A DNA stretch of 6,877 nucleotides from NCBI GenBank assembly GCA_937141995.1, contig CAKZQX010000797.1, forward strand, positions 1 to 6,877, in the 5' to 3' direction. The DNA comes from an uncultured Chloroflexaceae bacterium. Its GTDB lineage: Bacteria; Chloroflexota; Chloroflexia; Chloroflexales; Chloroflexaceae. The position numbers and the translations under genes were made by a program. The notes under the pieces were generated by a model. It did no database searches. It was not told the DNA's origin and saw nothing but the letters and a program-made list of their open reading frames with translations. The first letter of the stretch is position 1; every line of letters begins with the position of its first letter. This document shows, piece after piece, positions 1 through 6,658 of the stretch.

Positions 1-376
1 GCAGGCTGCCGTCGCCCAGGATCGAACCAAGCACAACTTGCTGTTGCGTGGGCGAGAGATAGTGATCCACCATAGTCATCAGGCGATCACCAACCTGCAG
101 CTCCTCGGCGGGTTTGTAGCCATATTCGGAGAGCAGCAGATGATTGGGCGTACAGGCAAAGCAGTGCCGTCCGCTGCCTTCATTTGCCGCCACCGTGAAC
201 TGCAAAAATGTATCCGTCGGGCCATTGTTAAACCAGTTAACGATCTTGCGTGGCTCAAATGCGCCGGTTGTGTTGTTGTAAGACATAACGTCCACATCCA
301 TGCGCTGATTGACAATCTTGCCAATCTTTTCACTACTACCATCGGCGAGAATGACCCGCGCATCGTAGTGGAAACA
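1..376 (-). mobile_element. RecA intein, N-terminal splicing domain and start of LAGLIDADG endonuclease (partial)
   Basis: Inteins cut themselves out of the host protein and join the flanks; many carry a homing endonuclease that spreads the element. The visible 125 residues begin with Cys1 (codon 376-374) in [14 protein letters not shown], a typical block A. Block B follows around residues 68-80 with the T-x-x-H motif as TPNH (T76, H79). Next comes the end of the N-terminal Hint region ([14 protein letters not shown], residues 86-99). At 116-125 [10 protein letters not shown] is a block C LAGLIDADG motif. From memory, the segments [10 protein letters not shown] and [12 protein letters not shown] closely resemble the Mycobacterium leprae-type RecA intein, which sits at this same RecA site. 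The second LAGLIDADG motif and the C-terminal His-Asn splice blocks lie outside the window, so integrity cannot be judged. Confidence 0.94.
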
Positions 377-994
377 GCCAAACATCACCCCGATCTTCAT
401 GCGAAGCTGGTTGAGGAAGATTACCGCTGTGTGGCTCTTATTGATTGCGCCGGAGAGCTTCCGCAGTGCCTGACTCATCAGGCGGGCCTGCAGGCCGGGC
501 AGCGAGTCGCCCATATCGCCCTCGATTTCAGCGCGGGGCACCAGCGCCGCAACCGAGTCGATGACGACTACATCCACGGCATTTGAGCGCACCAGCGTCT
601 CGCAGATCTCCAACCCCTGCTCACCTGTATCCGGTTGGGAGATGAGCAGATCCTCAATTTGAATGCCACAGCGGGCACCGTAGATCGGATCAAAGGCATG
701 CTCGGCATCAATAAACGCGGCAACGCCCCCCATCCGCTGACACTCGGCGATAATATGCTGGGCCAGCGTGGTCTTGCCACTACTCTCAGGCCCATAAATC
801 TCGATCACACGACCGCGCGGAATGCCACCAATGCCAAGCGCCACATCCAGCGCAATTGCGCCGGTCGGGATTGCTTCGATTGCCAGGCGGGTATTGGCCT
901 CGCCCATCTTCATGATCGAGCCTTTACCAAACTTGCGGTCAATTTGACTCATGGCTGCGGCCAGAGCTTTTTCTTTTTCAGGCGAGATCGCCAT
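1..994 (-). CDS. recA: RecA recombinase, 5' part, interrupted by an intein (runs off window)
   Basis: RecA forms ATP-dependent filaments on single-stranded DNA, carries out strand exchange and triggers LexA self-cleavage in the SOS response. Translating the minus strand from the ATG at 994-992 gives an open frame to the window edge with no stop: 206 RecA residues followed by intein. Visible RecA landmarks are Walker A GPESSGKT at residues 68-75, the catalytic Glu region FIDAEH (E98), Walker B VVVIDS (D146), the [12 protein letters not shown] segment, and [12 protein letters not shown] ending at residue 206. In ordinary RecA, MFG continues directly with the L2 DNA-binding loop (NPETTTGG or SPETTTGG). 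Here it continues with Cys and an intein. The start is supported by a strong Shine-Dalgarno 8 nt upstream and a good promoter. The C-terminal third of RecA lies outside the window. Identity is very secure. Confidence 0.97.
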   Translation of the reverse strand, partial: MAISPEKEKALAAAMSQIDRKFGKGSIMKMGEANTRLAIEAIPTGAIALDVALGIGGIPRGRVIEIYGPESSGKTTLAQHIIAECQRMGGVAAFIDAEHAFDPIYGARCGIQIEDLLISQPDTGEQGLEICETLVRSNAVDVVVIDSVAALVPRAEIEGDMGDSLPGLQARLMSQALRKLSGAINKSHTAVIFLNQLRMKIGVMFGCFHYDARVILADGSSEKIGKIVNQRMDVDVMSYNNTTGAFEPRKIVNWFNNGPTDTFLQFTVAANEGSGRHCFACTPNHLLLSEYGYKPAEELQVGDRLMTMVDHYLSPTQQQVVLGSILGDGSL

Positions 995-1002
995 TGCGTG
1001 CG

Positions 1003-1009
1003 CTCCTCC
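1003..1009 (-). promoter_or_regulatory. Shine-Dalgarno site of recA
   Basis: The minus strand reads GGAGGAG here, 8 nt before the ATG at 994. This is a strong match to the 16S rRNA tail and fixes the recA start codon. Confidence 0.85.
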
Positions 1010-1066
1010 GTTTTGCGTGCTCACTCTTCCCTGCTCCTTTATGTCGGTAGTATACGTGAAGGGGTT

Positions 1067-1078
1067 GTTCCGCGCAAC
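1067..1078. promoter_or_regulatory. Candidate operator: imperfect palindrome in the recA leader
   Basis: GTTCCGCGCAAC is a 12-bp inverted repeat matching at 10 of 12 positions. It lies just downstream of the predicted recA transcription start, about 20 bp past the -10 box, where a repressor could block transcription. recA is usually under LexA control, so this is a reasonable place for an SOS operator. However, I cannot match it to a known LexA consensus, and a short GC-rich palindrome can occur by chance. Confidence 0.22.
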
Positions 1079-1096
1079 AGGCTCCATACCTCTTGG

Positions 1097-1125
1097 ATTA
1101 TAGCACGGCTGTTCTTTTGTTACAA
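1097..1125 (-). promoter_or_regulatory. Sigma70-type promoter of recA
   Basis: On the minus strand TTGTAA (1125-1120) and a perfect TATAAT (1102-1097) are separated by exactly 17 bp. The predicted transcription start near 1090 gives a leader of roughly 95 nt before the recA ATG. The -35 box matches consensus at four of six positions. Confidence 0.75.
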
Positions 1126-1160
1126 GTAGATCGTTGCTGATATGATCTCGATCAGGGCCA

Positions 1161-1169
1161 TGGTATAAT
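1161..1169 (+). promoter_or_regulatory. Extended -10 promoter of the fabF-rnc operon
   Basis: TGGTATAAT is a TG-N extended -10 element with a perfect TATAAT at 1164-1169. No convincing -35 box lies at the normal distance (1141-1146 is TATGAT), which fits an extended -10 promoter. The predicted start near 1176 leaves a leader of about 45 nt before the fabF ATG at 1221. It points away from the recA promoter, the two -10 boxes being about 60 bp apart. Confidence 0.65.
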
Positions 1170-1205
1170 GGCCGCAAATCAACCATATGGATGGATGTTG
1201 ACCTG

Positions 1206-1212
1206 AAGGAGG
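1206..1212 (+). promoter_or_regulatory. Shine-Dalgarno site that sets the fabF start
   Basis: AAGGAGG lies 8 nt before the ATG at 1221. The in-frame ATG at 1191 is upstream of this site and has no comparable ribosome-binding sequence, so the ten extra codons it would add are not expected to be translated. Confidence 0.85.
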
Positions 1213-1220
1213 CAACGCGA

Positions 1221-2462
1221 ATGGAGCGGCGGGTCGTCATTACCGGCATGGGGGCGGTCAGCCCATTGGGGCTGGATGTTCCCCAGCTTTGGGCGGGCAT
1301 TCGTGAAGCACGCAGCGGGGTTGCACCAGTTACATTGTTCGACCCGACCGGGTTTGAGACCCGTTTTGCCGGGGAGGTCAAGGGCTTTGATCCGGCAACC
1401 TGTATGGATCGCAAGGAGGCCCGGCGCACTGACCGCTTTGTGCAGTTTGCAGTTGCGGCCAGCCAGGAAGCGTTGCGGATATCTGAGTTGCAGATTACGC
1501 CGGAAAATAGCGCCGATATCGGGGTAATCATCGGGAGCGCTATCGGCGGGCTTGATACACTTACCCAGCAGGCCGAGGTGCTGCGTACCCGGGGGCCTGG
1601 GCGGGTCAGCCCCTTTCTAGTTCCGGCGATGATTAGCAACATGGCATCCGGCCAGGTGTCGATTATGACCGGCGCACGCGGGTCGAATATGTGTGTTGCC
1701 TCCGCCTGTGCCAGTGGCGCGCACGCGATTGGCGAGGCAGCCGAGACGATCCGGCGTGGATGGGCGCGTGCGGTGCTGACGGGTGGGACCGATGCCTCGA
1801 TTTCGCCGCTGGGAATGGCGGCCTTCAACAGCGCGCGGGCGCTCTCAACCCGCAACGATGAGCCGGAAAGCGCTTCCCGCCCCTTTGAACTGACCCGTGA
1901 TGGCTTTGTTATGGCCGAGGGCGCGGGAATCCTGCTGCTCGAAGATCTGGAGCATGCCGTGAGCCGGGGCGCGCATATTCTGGCGGAGGTGATCGGCTAT
2001 GGCTCAACCGCAGATGCCTATCATATCACGCAGCCGGTTGAGGGGGGCGACGGCGCGGCGCGCGCGATGCGTATGGCCCTCCGGCAGGCGGGAGTTGCGG
2101 TTGATGCCGTTGATTATATCAATGCACACGGTACCAGCACTCCGGCAGGTGATGTCGCCGAGATCGAGGCGATCAAGACGGTGTTTGGCGCACACGCGGC
2201 CAATGTGCCGGTGAGTTCCAGTAAATCCCAACTGGGGCATCTGATTGGCGCTGCCGGTGCGGTTGAGGCGATTATCTGCATCATGGCGATGCAGCATAAT
2301 CTTGTACCGGCGACAATTAATCTGCACCAGCCGGACCCGCGCTGCGATCTGGATCTTGTGCCACACACGCCGCGCCCGGCGCAACTCGATCTGGTGGTGA
2401 ATAATTCGTTTGGTTTTGGCGGGCACAATGTATCCCTGGTATTTCGGCGTTTTGTGCAGTAA
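1221..2462 (+). CDS. fabF: Beta-ketoacyl-[acyl-carrier-protein] synthase II
   Basis: FabF condenses malonyl-ACP with a growing acyl-ACP, the chain-elongating step of type II fatty acid synthesis in the cytoplasm. The 413-residue protein starts [11 protein letters not shown], the usual KAS-II N-terminus, and has normal family length. The catalytic Cys163 lies in SACASG, His303 in NAHGTSTP, and Lys335 and His340 in [15 protein letters not shown]-terminal [10 protein letters not shown] provides the gating GFGG loop. These positions coincide with E. coli FabF numbering, so Cys-His-His and the Lys are all present and the enzyme should be active. It is the first gene of a probable operon with rnc 23 bp downstream. 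The common acpP-fabF-rnc order is kept except that acpP is absent; only the divergent recA promoter region lies upstream. FabB is the alternative, but the sequence style and gene order favour FabF. Confidence 0.96.
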   Translation: MERRVVITGMGAVSPLGLDVPQLWAGIREARSGVAPVTLFDPTGFETRFAGEVKGFDPATCMDRKEARRTDRFVQFAVAASQEALRISELQITPENSADIGVIIGSAIGGLDTLTQQAEVLRTRGPGRVSPFLVPAMISNMASGQVSIMTGARGSNMCVASACASGAHAIGEAAETIRRGWARAVLTGGTDASISPLGMAAFNSARALSTRNDEPESASRPFELTRDGFVMAEGAGILLLEDLEHAVSRGAHILAEVIGYGSTADAYHITQPVEGGDGAARAMRMALRQAGVAVDAVDYINAHGTSTPAGDVAEIEAIKTVFGAHAANVPVSSSKSQLGHLIGAAGAVEAIICIMAMQHNLVPATINLHQPDPRCDLDLVPHTPRPAQLDLVVNNSFGFGGHNVSLVFRRFVQ

Positions 2463-2485
2463 TTCAGGGGGCACACACCAGGACT

Positions 2486-3244
2486 ATGGTTGCCGAACTT
2501 TTACATGAGCGGGGAGTGACGTTCAGTGAGCCGCGCCTGCTGGAGAATGCTTTGATCCATCGCTCCTACATGCACGAGCATCCGGAATTGACTGAGGGAC
2601 TATCCTCGAACGAGCGGCTGGAGTTCCTGGGTGATGCAGTGTTGAATTTCTTGACGGCGGCCTGGCTCTATGAACGCTTTCCGGAGCGGGGCGAAGGGGA
2701 GTTGACCGGGTTACGCGCTGCGCTGGTGAAAACAACCACCCTGGCGCGCTTTGCCCGGGAGTTGCACCTGGGCAACTATGTTCGGATCAGCCGGGGTGAG
2801 GATACGAGCGAGGCACGCAACCGACCGCCACTGCTGGCCGATGTGTTTGAGGCCGTGCTGGGCGCGATCTATCTTGATCAGGGTCTCGCGGCGGTGCGCG
2901 TTTTTGTGATGCCGTTCCTGGAGCATGAGGTTGGCCTGATTCTGGCGGGCCAGGTAGAGGTTGATTACCGGACACGCCTGCAGGAAAAGGTGCAGGCCGA
3001 GCATGGCATTACCCCGGTCTATCGAACGGTGAGTGCTACCGGGCCGGATCATCAGCGGCAGTTTACGATTGAGGTGTTGATGGAGATGGAACTGCTGGGG
3101 GTTGGTCAGGGATCAAGCAAGCAGGCGGCAGCCCAGGCGGCGGCCCGTGCGGCGCTGGAGGCAATGGGCGCGTCTTCGTCGTTGAACTCTGGTCGGGATA
3201 TACCGAATTCTCCGCCGGGGAGCAGTGTTAATAGCGCAGAATGA
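2486..3244 (+). CDS. rnc: Ribonuclease III
   Basis: RNase III cleaves double-stranded RNA, processing rRNA precursors and regulating mRNAs. The 252-residue protein has an N-terminal endonuclease domain (about 1-155) with the signature NERLEFLGDAVLN at 42-54. Metal-binding residues E43, E46, D50, D119 and E122 correspond to E. coli E38, E41, D45, D114 and E117. A short linker is followed by a double-stranded RNA-binding domain (about 158-227) ending in GSSKQAAAQAAARAALEAM. The last 25 residues are a Ser/Pro/Asn-rich tail beyond the dsRBD, probably disordered. The ATG at 2486 has only a weak G-rich ribosome site (2467-2471), consistent with translation coupled to fabF 23 bp upstream. All catalytic residues are intact. 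Confidence 0.96.
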   Translation: MVAELLHERGVTFSEPRLLENALIHRSYMHEHPELTEGLSSNERLEFLGDAVLNFLTAAWLYERFPERGEGELTGLRAALVKTTTLARFARELHLGNYVRISRGEDTSEARNRPPLLADVFEAVLGAIYLDQGLAAVRVFVMPFLEHEVGLILAGQVEVDYRTRLQEKVQAEHGITPVYRTVSATGPDHQRQFTIEVLMEMELLGVGQGSSKQAAAQAAARAALEAMGASSSLNSGRDIPNSPPGSSVNSAE

Positions 3245-3265
3245 AACGGGATCGGTCGGGGATTT

Positions 3266-4138
3266 ATGCAACGTCTCTTCATAACGGGTGGAACGGGCTA
3301 CCTGGGAGGTGAGTTGGTCCGGCAGGCCTACGCCCAGGGTTGGCAGGTGGCGGCGACCTATTTTAGCCATCCCCCGCAGGTGGCTGTCGATGATGCGCGA
3401 CTCCTGTGGCTTTCGTTGGATGTGCGCGATATGTTGCAGGTTGAGGAGGCGCTCGATGCATTCCAGCCCGATCTGATTATTCACACAGTATTTCAGCAGT
3501 CTGGCCCGGATCTCTGGTCAGTGACGGTTGAGGGTGCCCGGAATGTGAGTGCCGCGGCACAGGCGCTGGGTATCCGGCTCATTCACATGTCGAGCGATGT
3601 TATTTTTGATGGTGAGCGCGAAGGAGCATACACCGAGCAGGATGCTCCCAGTCCGGTCAGCCCATATGGCGCGGCCAAAGCTGCGGCTGAACAATTTGTC
3701 ACCGAACATGTCCCGGAGGCGGTTCTGGTACGTACATCCCTGATCTACGGCTTCACGCCGATTGATCGGCATACCCGGTTTGTGCTGGATATTGCCGATG
3801 GTCGCAACACGGCGCAGTTATTTTATGATGAGTATCGCTGTCCCATTTTTGTTGGTGATCTGGCGGCGGCACTGCTGGAACTGGCGCAGGGTGATTATCG
3901 CGGCGTTATCAATATTGCCGGTGCCGAGTGCATGAGTCGTCACGAATTCGGCATACTTCTGGCCCAACATCATGGGCGTGATCCCGCGCAACTGTCGGGC
4001 AGTTTGAGCGTTGATAGTACTGTCCGGCGTCCCCGCAACTGCCGGCTTGATAGCAGTCGGGCCCGGCAGATCCTGCAGACACCGCTACGTGGTGTACGCA
4101 CCGTGCTGGATTCACACCCGGCCACCGCCAACGAGTGA
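3266..4138 (+). CDS. RmlD-like NAD(P)-dependent sugar-nucleotide reductase (extended SDR)
   Basis: This is a 290-residue extended short-chain dehydrogenase/reductase of the dTDP-4-dehydrorhamnose reductase type. The N-terminus holds the dinucleotide-binding motif TGGTGYLG (7-14). An acidic LDV (51-53) follows the third strand. The active site has Ser in MSSDVIFDG (108-116) and Y134-x3-K138 in SPYGAAKAAAE. The C-terminal RPRNCRLDSSRARQIL (255-270) matches the RPxNxxLD segment typical of RmlD proteins. In the rhamnose pathway RmlD reduces dTDP-4-keto-rhamnose to dTDP-rhamnose. No rmlA, rmlB or rmlC is in view, so the exact substrate is uncertain; it could be another sugar-nucleotide reductase/epimerase or a MAT2B-like homologue. 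It starts 21 bp after rnc and is likely co-transcribed with it. A weak GGGGA lies close before the ATG. Confidence 0.85.
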   Translation: MQRLFITGGTGYLGGELVRQAYAQGWQVAATYFSHPPQVAVDDARLLWLSLDVRDMLQVEEALDAFQPDLIIHTVFQQSGPDLWSVTVEGARNVSAAAQALGIRLIHMSSDVIFDGEREGAYTEQDAPSPVSPYGAAKAAAEQFVTEHVPEAVLVRTSLIYGFTPIDRHTRFVLDIADGRNTAQLFYDEYRCPIFVGDLAAALLELAQGDYRGVINIAGAECMSRHEFGILLAQHHGRDPAQLSGSLSVDSTVRRPRNCRLDSSRARQILQTPLRGVRTVLDSHPATANE

Positions 4139-4147
4139 ACCCCCACG

Positions 4148-4176
4148 CTGTATGCCGCTGATTGGAGCGGTATCAG
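4148..4176. terminator. Hairpin between convergent genes, possible bidirectional terminator
   Basis: CTG-T-ATGCCGCT pairs with AGCGGTAT-CAG around the loop GATTGG. This makes an 11-bp stem with one G-T wobble and one bulged T. It fills the 34-bp gap between the stop codons of the reductase (4138) and the opposing glycosylphosphotransferase, and overlaps the latter's stop codon (4175-4173). No T-run follows on either strand, so it is not a textbook intrinsic terminator. Confidence 0.45.
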
Positions 4177-5639
4177 TACGCGCCTCGTCCGGTCAACAGC
4201 GCCGGGATTGTCTGCACCAGAATCTTGAGATCCAGCCAGATTGAGTGGTTGCGAATATAGTGCATATCCAGGCGCACCCGCTCCTCGTAGGAGAGATCGC
4301 TGCGTCCACTGATCTGCCACAGGCCGGTCAGCCCCGGTTTGACCGTCGCCAGATTATGCTGCCACTTGCCAAACTTCTCCAGTTCGGCGGCAGTGATCAT
4401 GCGCGGCCCGATCAGGCTCATCTGCCCCAGGAGAACATTCGCCAGTTGCGGCAGTTCGTCGATGCTGTAGCGCCGGAGGAACTGACCAACCCGGGTAATG
4501 CGCGGGTCATCCTTGAGTTTGCCCGCGTGTGCCAGTTCCAGGCGCTGCTCAGGCGTCAGTCGCGCGTTACCATCTACATACATTGTACGAAACTTGAAGG
4601 CATCAAAGGGGCGTTTACCCTGCCCGACAACCCGGCGGCGGTAGAACACCGGCCCGGGTGAGTCATGCCGGATCATAATGGCAGTAACCAGGAAAACCGG
4701 AGCGAGGAAGAGCAGCGTTATGCCTGCCAGCAGGTAGTCAACCAGCGTTTTGAGCAGATAGTGCATGCCGGTGATACGGGTCTTGTTGAGGACGATCAGC
4801 GGGACATGCCCTTCCTCGCGCACCTGCACGCCGGTTGTCAGCAGTTCAAAGAGACCTGACGCCAGGCGCACCTCGACATCCTGGAGCGCGTCCAGTGAAC
4901 TGTAGATCCCCAGCAGGCGCTCGCGGGTAATGGAGGTGTTGGCGATGACGATGATGTCAACTTCTTGCGATTGAACCAGCGCGGCAAAGGACGACGACCG
5001 ACCTACGACGGGCATACCGGCGATTGGTTCACTCCCGACGGGCAGGTAGTCATCCACAAACCCCACGATCTGCGCGCCGGAAGAGCGCGCTTCCAGCAGT
5101 TGTTGGGCCACGGCCAACCCCTCGGGGTTTGCGCCAATGATCAGGGTTCGATCAAGAAAGCGCCCGGCGCGGCGCTGCATATAAATGATGCGCCGCATCA
5201 GGAAGCGTCCGGCAAAGCCAAGACCGACAATAAATGCACATGACATTAACAGCCAGGCACGCGCAAGGGTAAACTCGGGTTTGATAAAATTAATAAACAG
5301 GACCAGCACAACGCCTGCAGTGGTGGCATTAAACAAACGCGCATATTCTGTCGTCCCACCGAGCAGATTCGTTCGGTTATACAGACCATAGATATAGAAA
5401 AGAATGATTTGTGCCGGAACCAGGGCCAGCGCAACCTGTATATAAAACCAGGTATCACGAAATGCATCGTCATTAAAGGGCAGGTTTGTTTCGAAGCGCA
5501 GCAGGTAGGCCAGCGCGAAGCCGGACACAATGACAAGCGCATCCAGCAAGAGCAGTGTTAGTTTCAAGTAGCGCTGTTCTTGCTGACGAGTAATTGCCCG
5601 AGGACGCGCCGTGGTAAGGATACGATGGGAAGTGCTCAT
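4173..5639 (-). CDS. Polyprenyl-phosphate sugar-1-phosphate transferase (exopolysaccharide initiation)
   Basis: This integral membrane enzyme of the WbaP/PssY-like family moves a sugar-1-phosphate from a nucleotide sugar to undecaprenyl phosphate, the first step in exopolysaccharide, capsule or O-antigen assembly. The 488 residues show the full family layout. There are four N-terminal hydrophobic helices (about 27-48, 64-85, 105-120, 126-146). A Rossmann-like CoA-binding-type domain (about 163-265) begins [12 protein letters not shown] further membrane segment (about 297-322) leads into the bacterial sugar transferase domain. Catalytic-domain marks are [14 protein letters not shown] (327-340), [10 protein letters not shown], the Asp-Glu pair D394-E395 in [11 protein letters not shown] (411-413), and [25 protein letters not shown]. 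The start ATG at 5639 has AAGGAG (5657-5652) 12 nt upstream. Sugar specificity cannot be read from sequence alone. It converges on the reductase gene, and other glycan genes may lie outside the window. Confidence 0.93.
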   Translation of the reverse strand: MSTSHRILTTARPRAITRQQEQRYLKLTLLLLDALVIVSGFALAYLLRFETNLPFNDDAFRDTWFYIQVALALVPAQIILFYIYGLYNRTNLLGGTTEYARLFNATTAGVVLVLFINFIKPEFTLARAWLLMSCAFIVGLGFAGRFLMRRIIYMQRRAGRFLDRTLIIGANPEGLAVAQQLLEARSSGAQIVGFVDDYLPVGSEPIAGMPVVGRSSSFAALVQSQEVDIIVIANTSITRERLLGIYSSLDALQDVEVRLASGLFELLTTGVQVREEGHVPLIVLNKTRITGMHYLLKTLVDYLLAGITLLFLAPVFLVTAIMIRHDSPGPVFYRRRVVGQGKRPFDAFKFRTMYVDGNARLTPEQRLELAHAGKLKDDPRITRVGQFLRRYSIDELPQLANVLLGQMSLIGPRMITAAELEKFGKWQHNLATVKPGLTGLWQISGRSDLSYEERVRLDMHYIRNHSIWLDLKILVQTIPALLTGRGAY

Positions 5640-5903
5640 AAATTATGGTTACTCCTTGTACCATTGGTGTCCGAGCGCCAGGAACCTGGTAGGTGACGTT
5701 CGGCACAACATGAGCGTTATGGCCGGCAAAAGATCTATGACTGCGGAACACACCGAATCGGCATAGCAGCCGGGTTTGGCGTGATACCGGCCTGGTCCGA
5801 CTACCACCGTACGAGGTTGCTAAGTGTGCGTTTAATTTTAGTTTAATGCGGAGTGCTGAACGGTTAATGAAGAGGAAGAGAAGAACTATAACAGTTTCGT
5901 TAC
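5640..5903. other. Upstream region of the glycosylphosphotransferase gene, no gene seen
   Basis: No credible coding region lies here; short open frames have no family-like sequence and no ribosome site. The stretch next to the gene is mixed in composition, then turns AT-rich around 5828-5870, where short TTTAAT-type repeats occur. No -35/-10 pair with good spacing was found for the minus-strand gene, so its promoter may need an activator or may lie elsewhere. Confidence 0.6.
5830..5868 (-). promoter_or_regulatory. Candidate response-regulator site: 11-bp spaced TTTAAT repeats
   Basis: GTTTAAT occurs at 5830-5836 and 5841-5847, starts exactly 11 bp apart, and GGTTAAT at 5862-5868 lies about two further periods away. 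On the minus strand these read ATTAAAC, ATTAAAC and ATTAACC. Direct repeats with one helical turn of spacing are how PhoB/OmpR-family regulators bind. The spacing and AT core also resemble cyanobacterial Pho boxes. The site is about 190-230 bp upstream of the glycosylphosphotransferase start. The match is suggestive only. Confidence 0.25.
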
Positions 5904-5910
5904 TTACTTA
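5904..5910 (+). repeat. Left target-site duplication of the MITE
   Basis: TTACTTA lies directly before the left inverted repeat and is repeated exactly at 6107-6113 directly after the right one, as left by a transposition event. The left copy sits in a short TTAC-rich run, which weakens it slightly. Confidence 0.65.
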
Positions 5911-6106
5911 CAGGACTTACGCGGTCCCTCTTTCGGGAGTTGATATCGCCTCCGGCAGGGCGGAAAATTCCATGCTTGTTCACAAAAATGTTACACATTG
6001 TGTAACATTTTTGTGAACAAGCTAAAAAGGGTCCCATGCTGCCGCAGGCGAGTCTGCCATTTATCGGGTCAAACGTCCGGTTTGCATGTCAACCGCGTAA
6101 CTCCTG
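5911..6106. mobile_element. MITE-like non-coding element, copy 1, complete
   Basis: This 196-bp element is bounded by terminal inverted repeats: CAGGACTTACGCGGT at 5911-5925, and the complement of CAGGAGTTACGCGGT ending at 6106, 14 of 15 positions matching. TTACTTA flanks both ends. It has no coding capacity, so it would need a transposase supplied elsewhere. Inside, a perfect palindrome at 5974-6022 splits it into unequal arms of 63 and 84 bp that match each other only at the tips. The right arm is strongly related to the partial element at 6788-6877. The parent insertion sequence is not identified; the decayed transposase next door is a candidate only by proximity. Confidence 0.72.
5974..6022. 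repeat. Perfect 49-bp palindrome (24-bp arms, single-base centre)
   Basis: The 24 bases at 5974-5997 (from GCTTGTTCAC to GTTACACA) are the exact reverse complement of 5999-6022, around one T at 5998. In RNA it would form a long AT-rich hairpin; in supercoiled DNA it could extrude as a cruciform. It lies in the middle of the MITE-like element. It reads the same from either strand apart from the centre, so it could act in transcripts from both directions. Confidence 0.95.
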
Positions 6107-6113
6107 TTACTTA
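6107..6113 (+). repeat. Right target-site duplication of the MITE
   Basis: TTACTTA directly follows the right inverted repeat and matches 5904-5910. Its complement supplies the TAA (6109-6107) that ends the last reading-frame fragment of the neighbouring transposase remnant. Confidence 0.65.
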
Positions 6114-6658
6114 AGTTTTGCACAAAAGCGGTTGATACACGTCTCACAGCACCCGATAGGGTGTCTGGCTGCGTGATTCATGAGTGTATCGTCACTCTTC
6201 CAGAGTGTACTCAGCAGTTCAATCTGCCGGCGGGTTTGTGCCAGGGTGAATATCTCGTCGCTGCTGATCCGGTCCGCCGGAATATTGTGGTGCTATTCTG
6301 GACATCCACGCGCGCAAAGCGTTCCAGCACCGGCACCGTGGTTGGATTGGCGGCGCGGATGCGCTGCACCGCGTTGCCCAGGACGATCTACAAACAGGTG
6401 GCAGCGGCCTGCGTGCAGCGCTGCACACTGCCCGATCCGGTGATGGTGATACCGAGCGTGGCAGCGGTTTGGGCCAGATCGTCTATCGTCTGTGGTGACA
6501 TCCTGATCAGACAGAGAGCTGAAGACCAGCATCTGTACCAATGCCGTGCCGTCACAAACAGATGTTCGTTGTACAACGCTACTCGCATGGCCTGCTCATC
6601 TCGCTGCTTCGGTGAGCACCTCTTGTATAGTCTGGGCAATCTCATTGATGATGGGCAT
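6107..6658 (-). pseudogene. Decayed, internally deleted IS4-type transposase
   Basis: Protein-like sequence runs through all three minus-strand frames in order. Fragment 1 starts at ATG 6658 after an AGGA site (MPIINEIAQTIQEVLTEAAR), meets TGA at 6598-6596, and goes on to ALVQMLVFSSLSDQDVT. Near 6498 the frame shifts to fragment 2 (PQTIDDLAQTAATLGITITGSG), which meets TAG at 6390-6388 and continues as IVLGNAVQRIRAAN to VDVQNSTTI. Here DSTTI with the first catalytic Asp would be expected, so Asp appears changed to Asn. Near 6282 the sequence jumps to the far end of the catalytic domain in a third frame: DEIFTLAQTRRQIELLSTLWKS. This keeps R, E and K of the Y-x2-R-x3-E-x6-K signature of IS4 transposases; Tyr is Ala. 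Most of the DDE domain is missing, so it is inactive. Family assignment rests on remembered sequence style and this motif. Confidence 0.72.

Noticed and set aside
1..376. Chimera or assembly error joining recA to another gene
   Set aside because: The junction falls exactly at a known RecA intein site, the frame is kept, and Cys1, block B and the LAGLIDADG motif come in the right order and spacing.
38..586. 182-codon plus-strand open frame
   Set aside because: It lies opposite the recA and intein coding sequence, which has clear family motifs on the minus strand. The plus-strand product has no recognisable motif and no good ribosome site.
635..1129. 164-codon plus-strand open frame
   Set aside because: It is antisense to the start of recA and runs through the recA promoter and Shine-Dalgarno.
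1191..1220. Longer start for fabF at ATG 1191
   Set aside because: The strong AAGGAGG at 1206-1212 is placed for the ATG at 1221, and starting there gives the family-typical N-terminus and catalytic residue numbering.
2004..2476. Two minus-strand open frames opposite the end of fabF
   Set aside because: They are shadows of fabF; the plus frame encodes intact active-site motifs.
4245..5391. Several plus-strand open frames opposite the glycosylphosphotransferase
   Set aside because: The minus frame holds a full-length, motif-complete membrane enzyme; the plus frames are low-complexity shadows.
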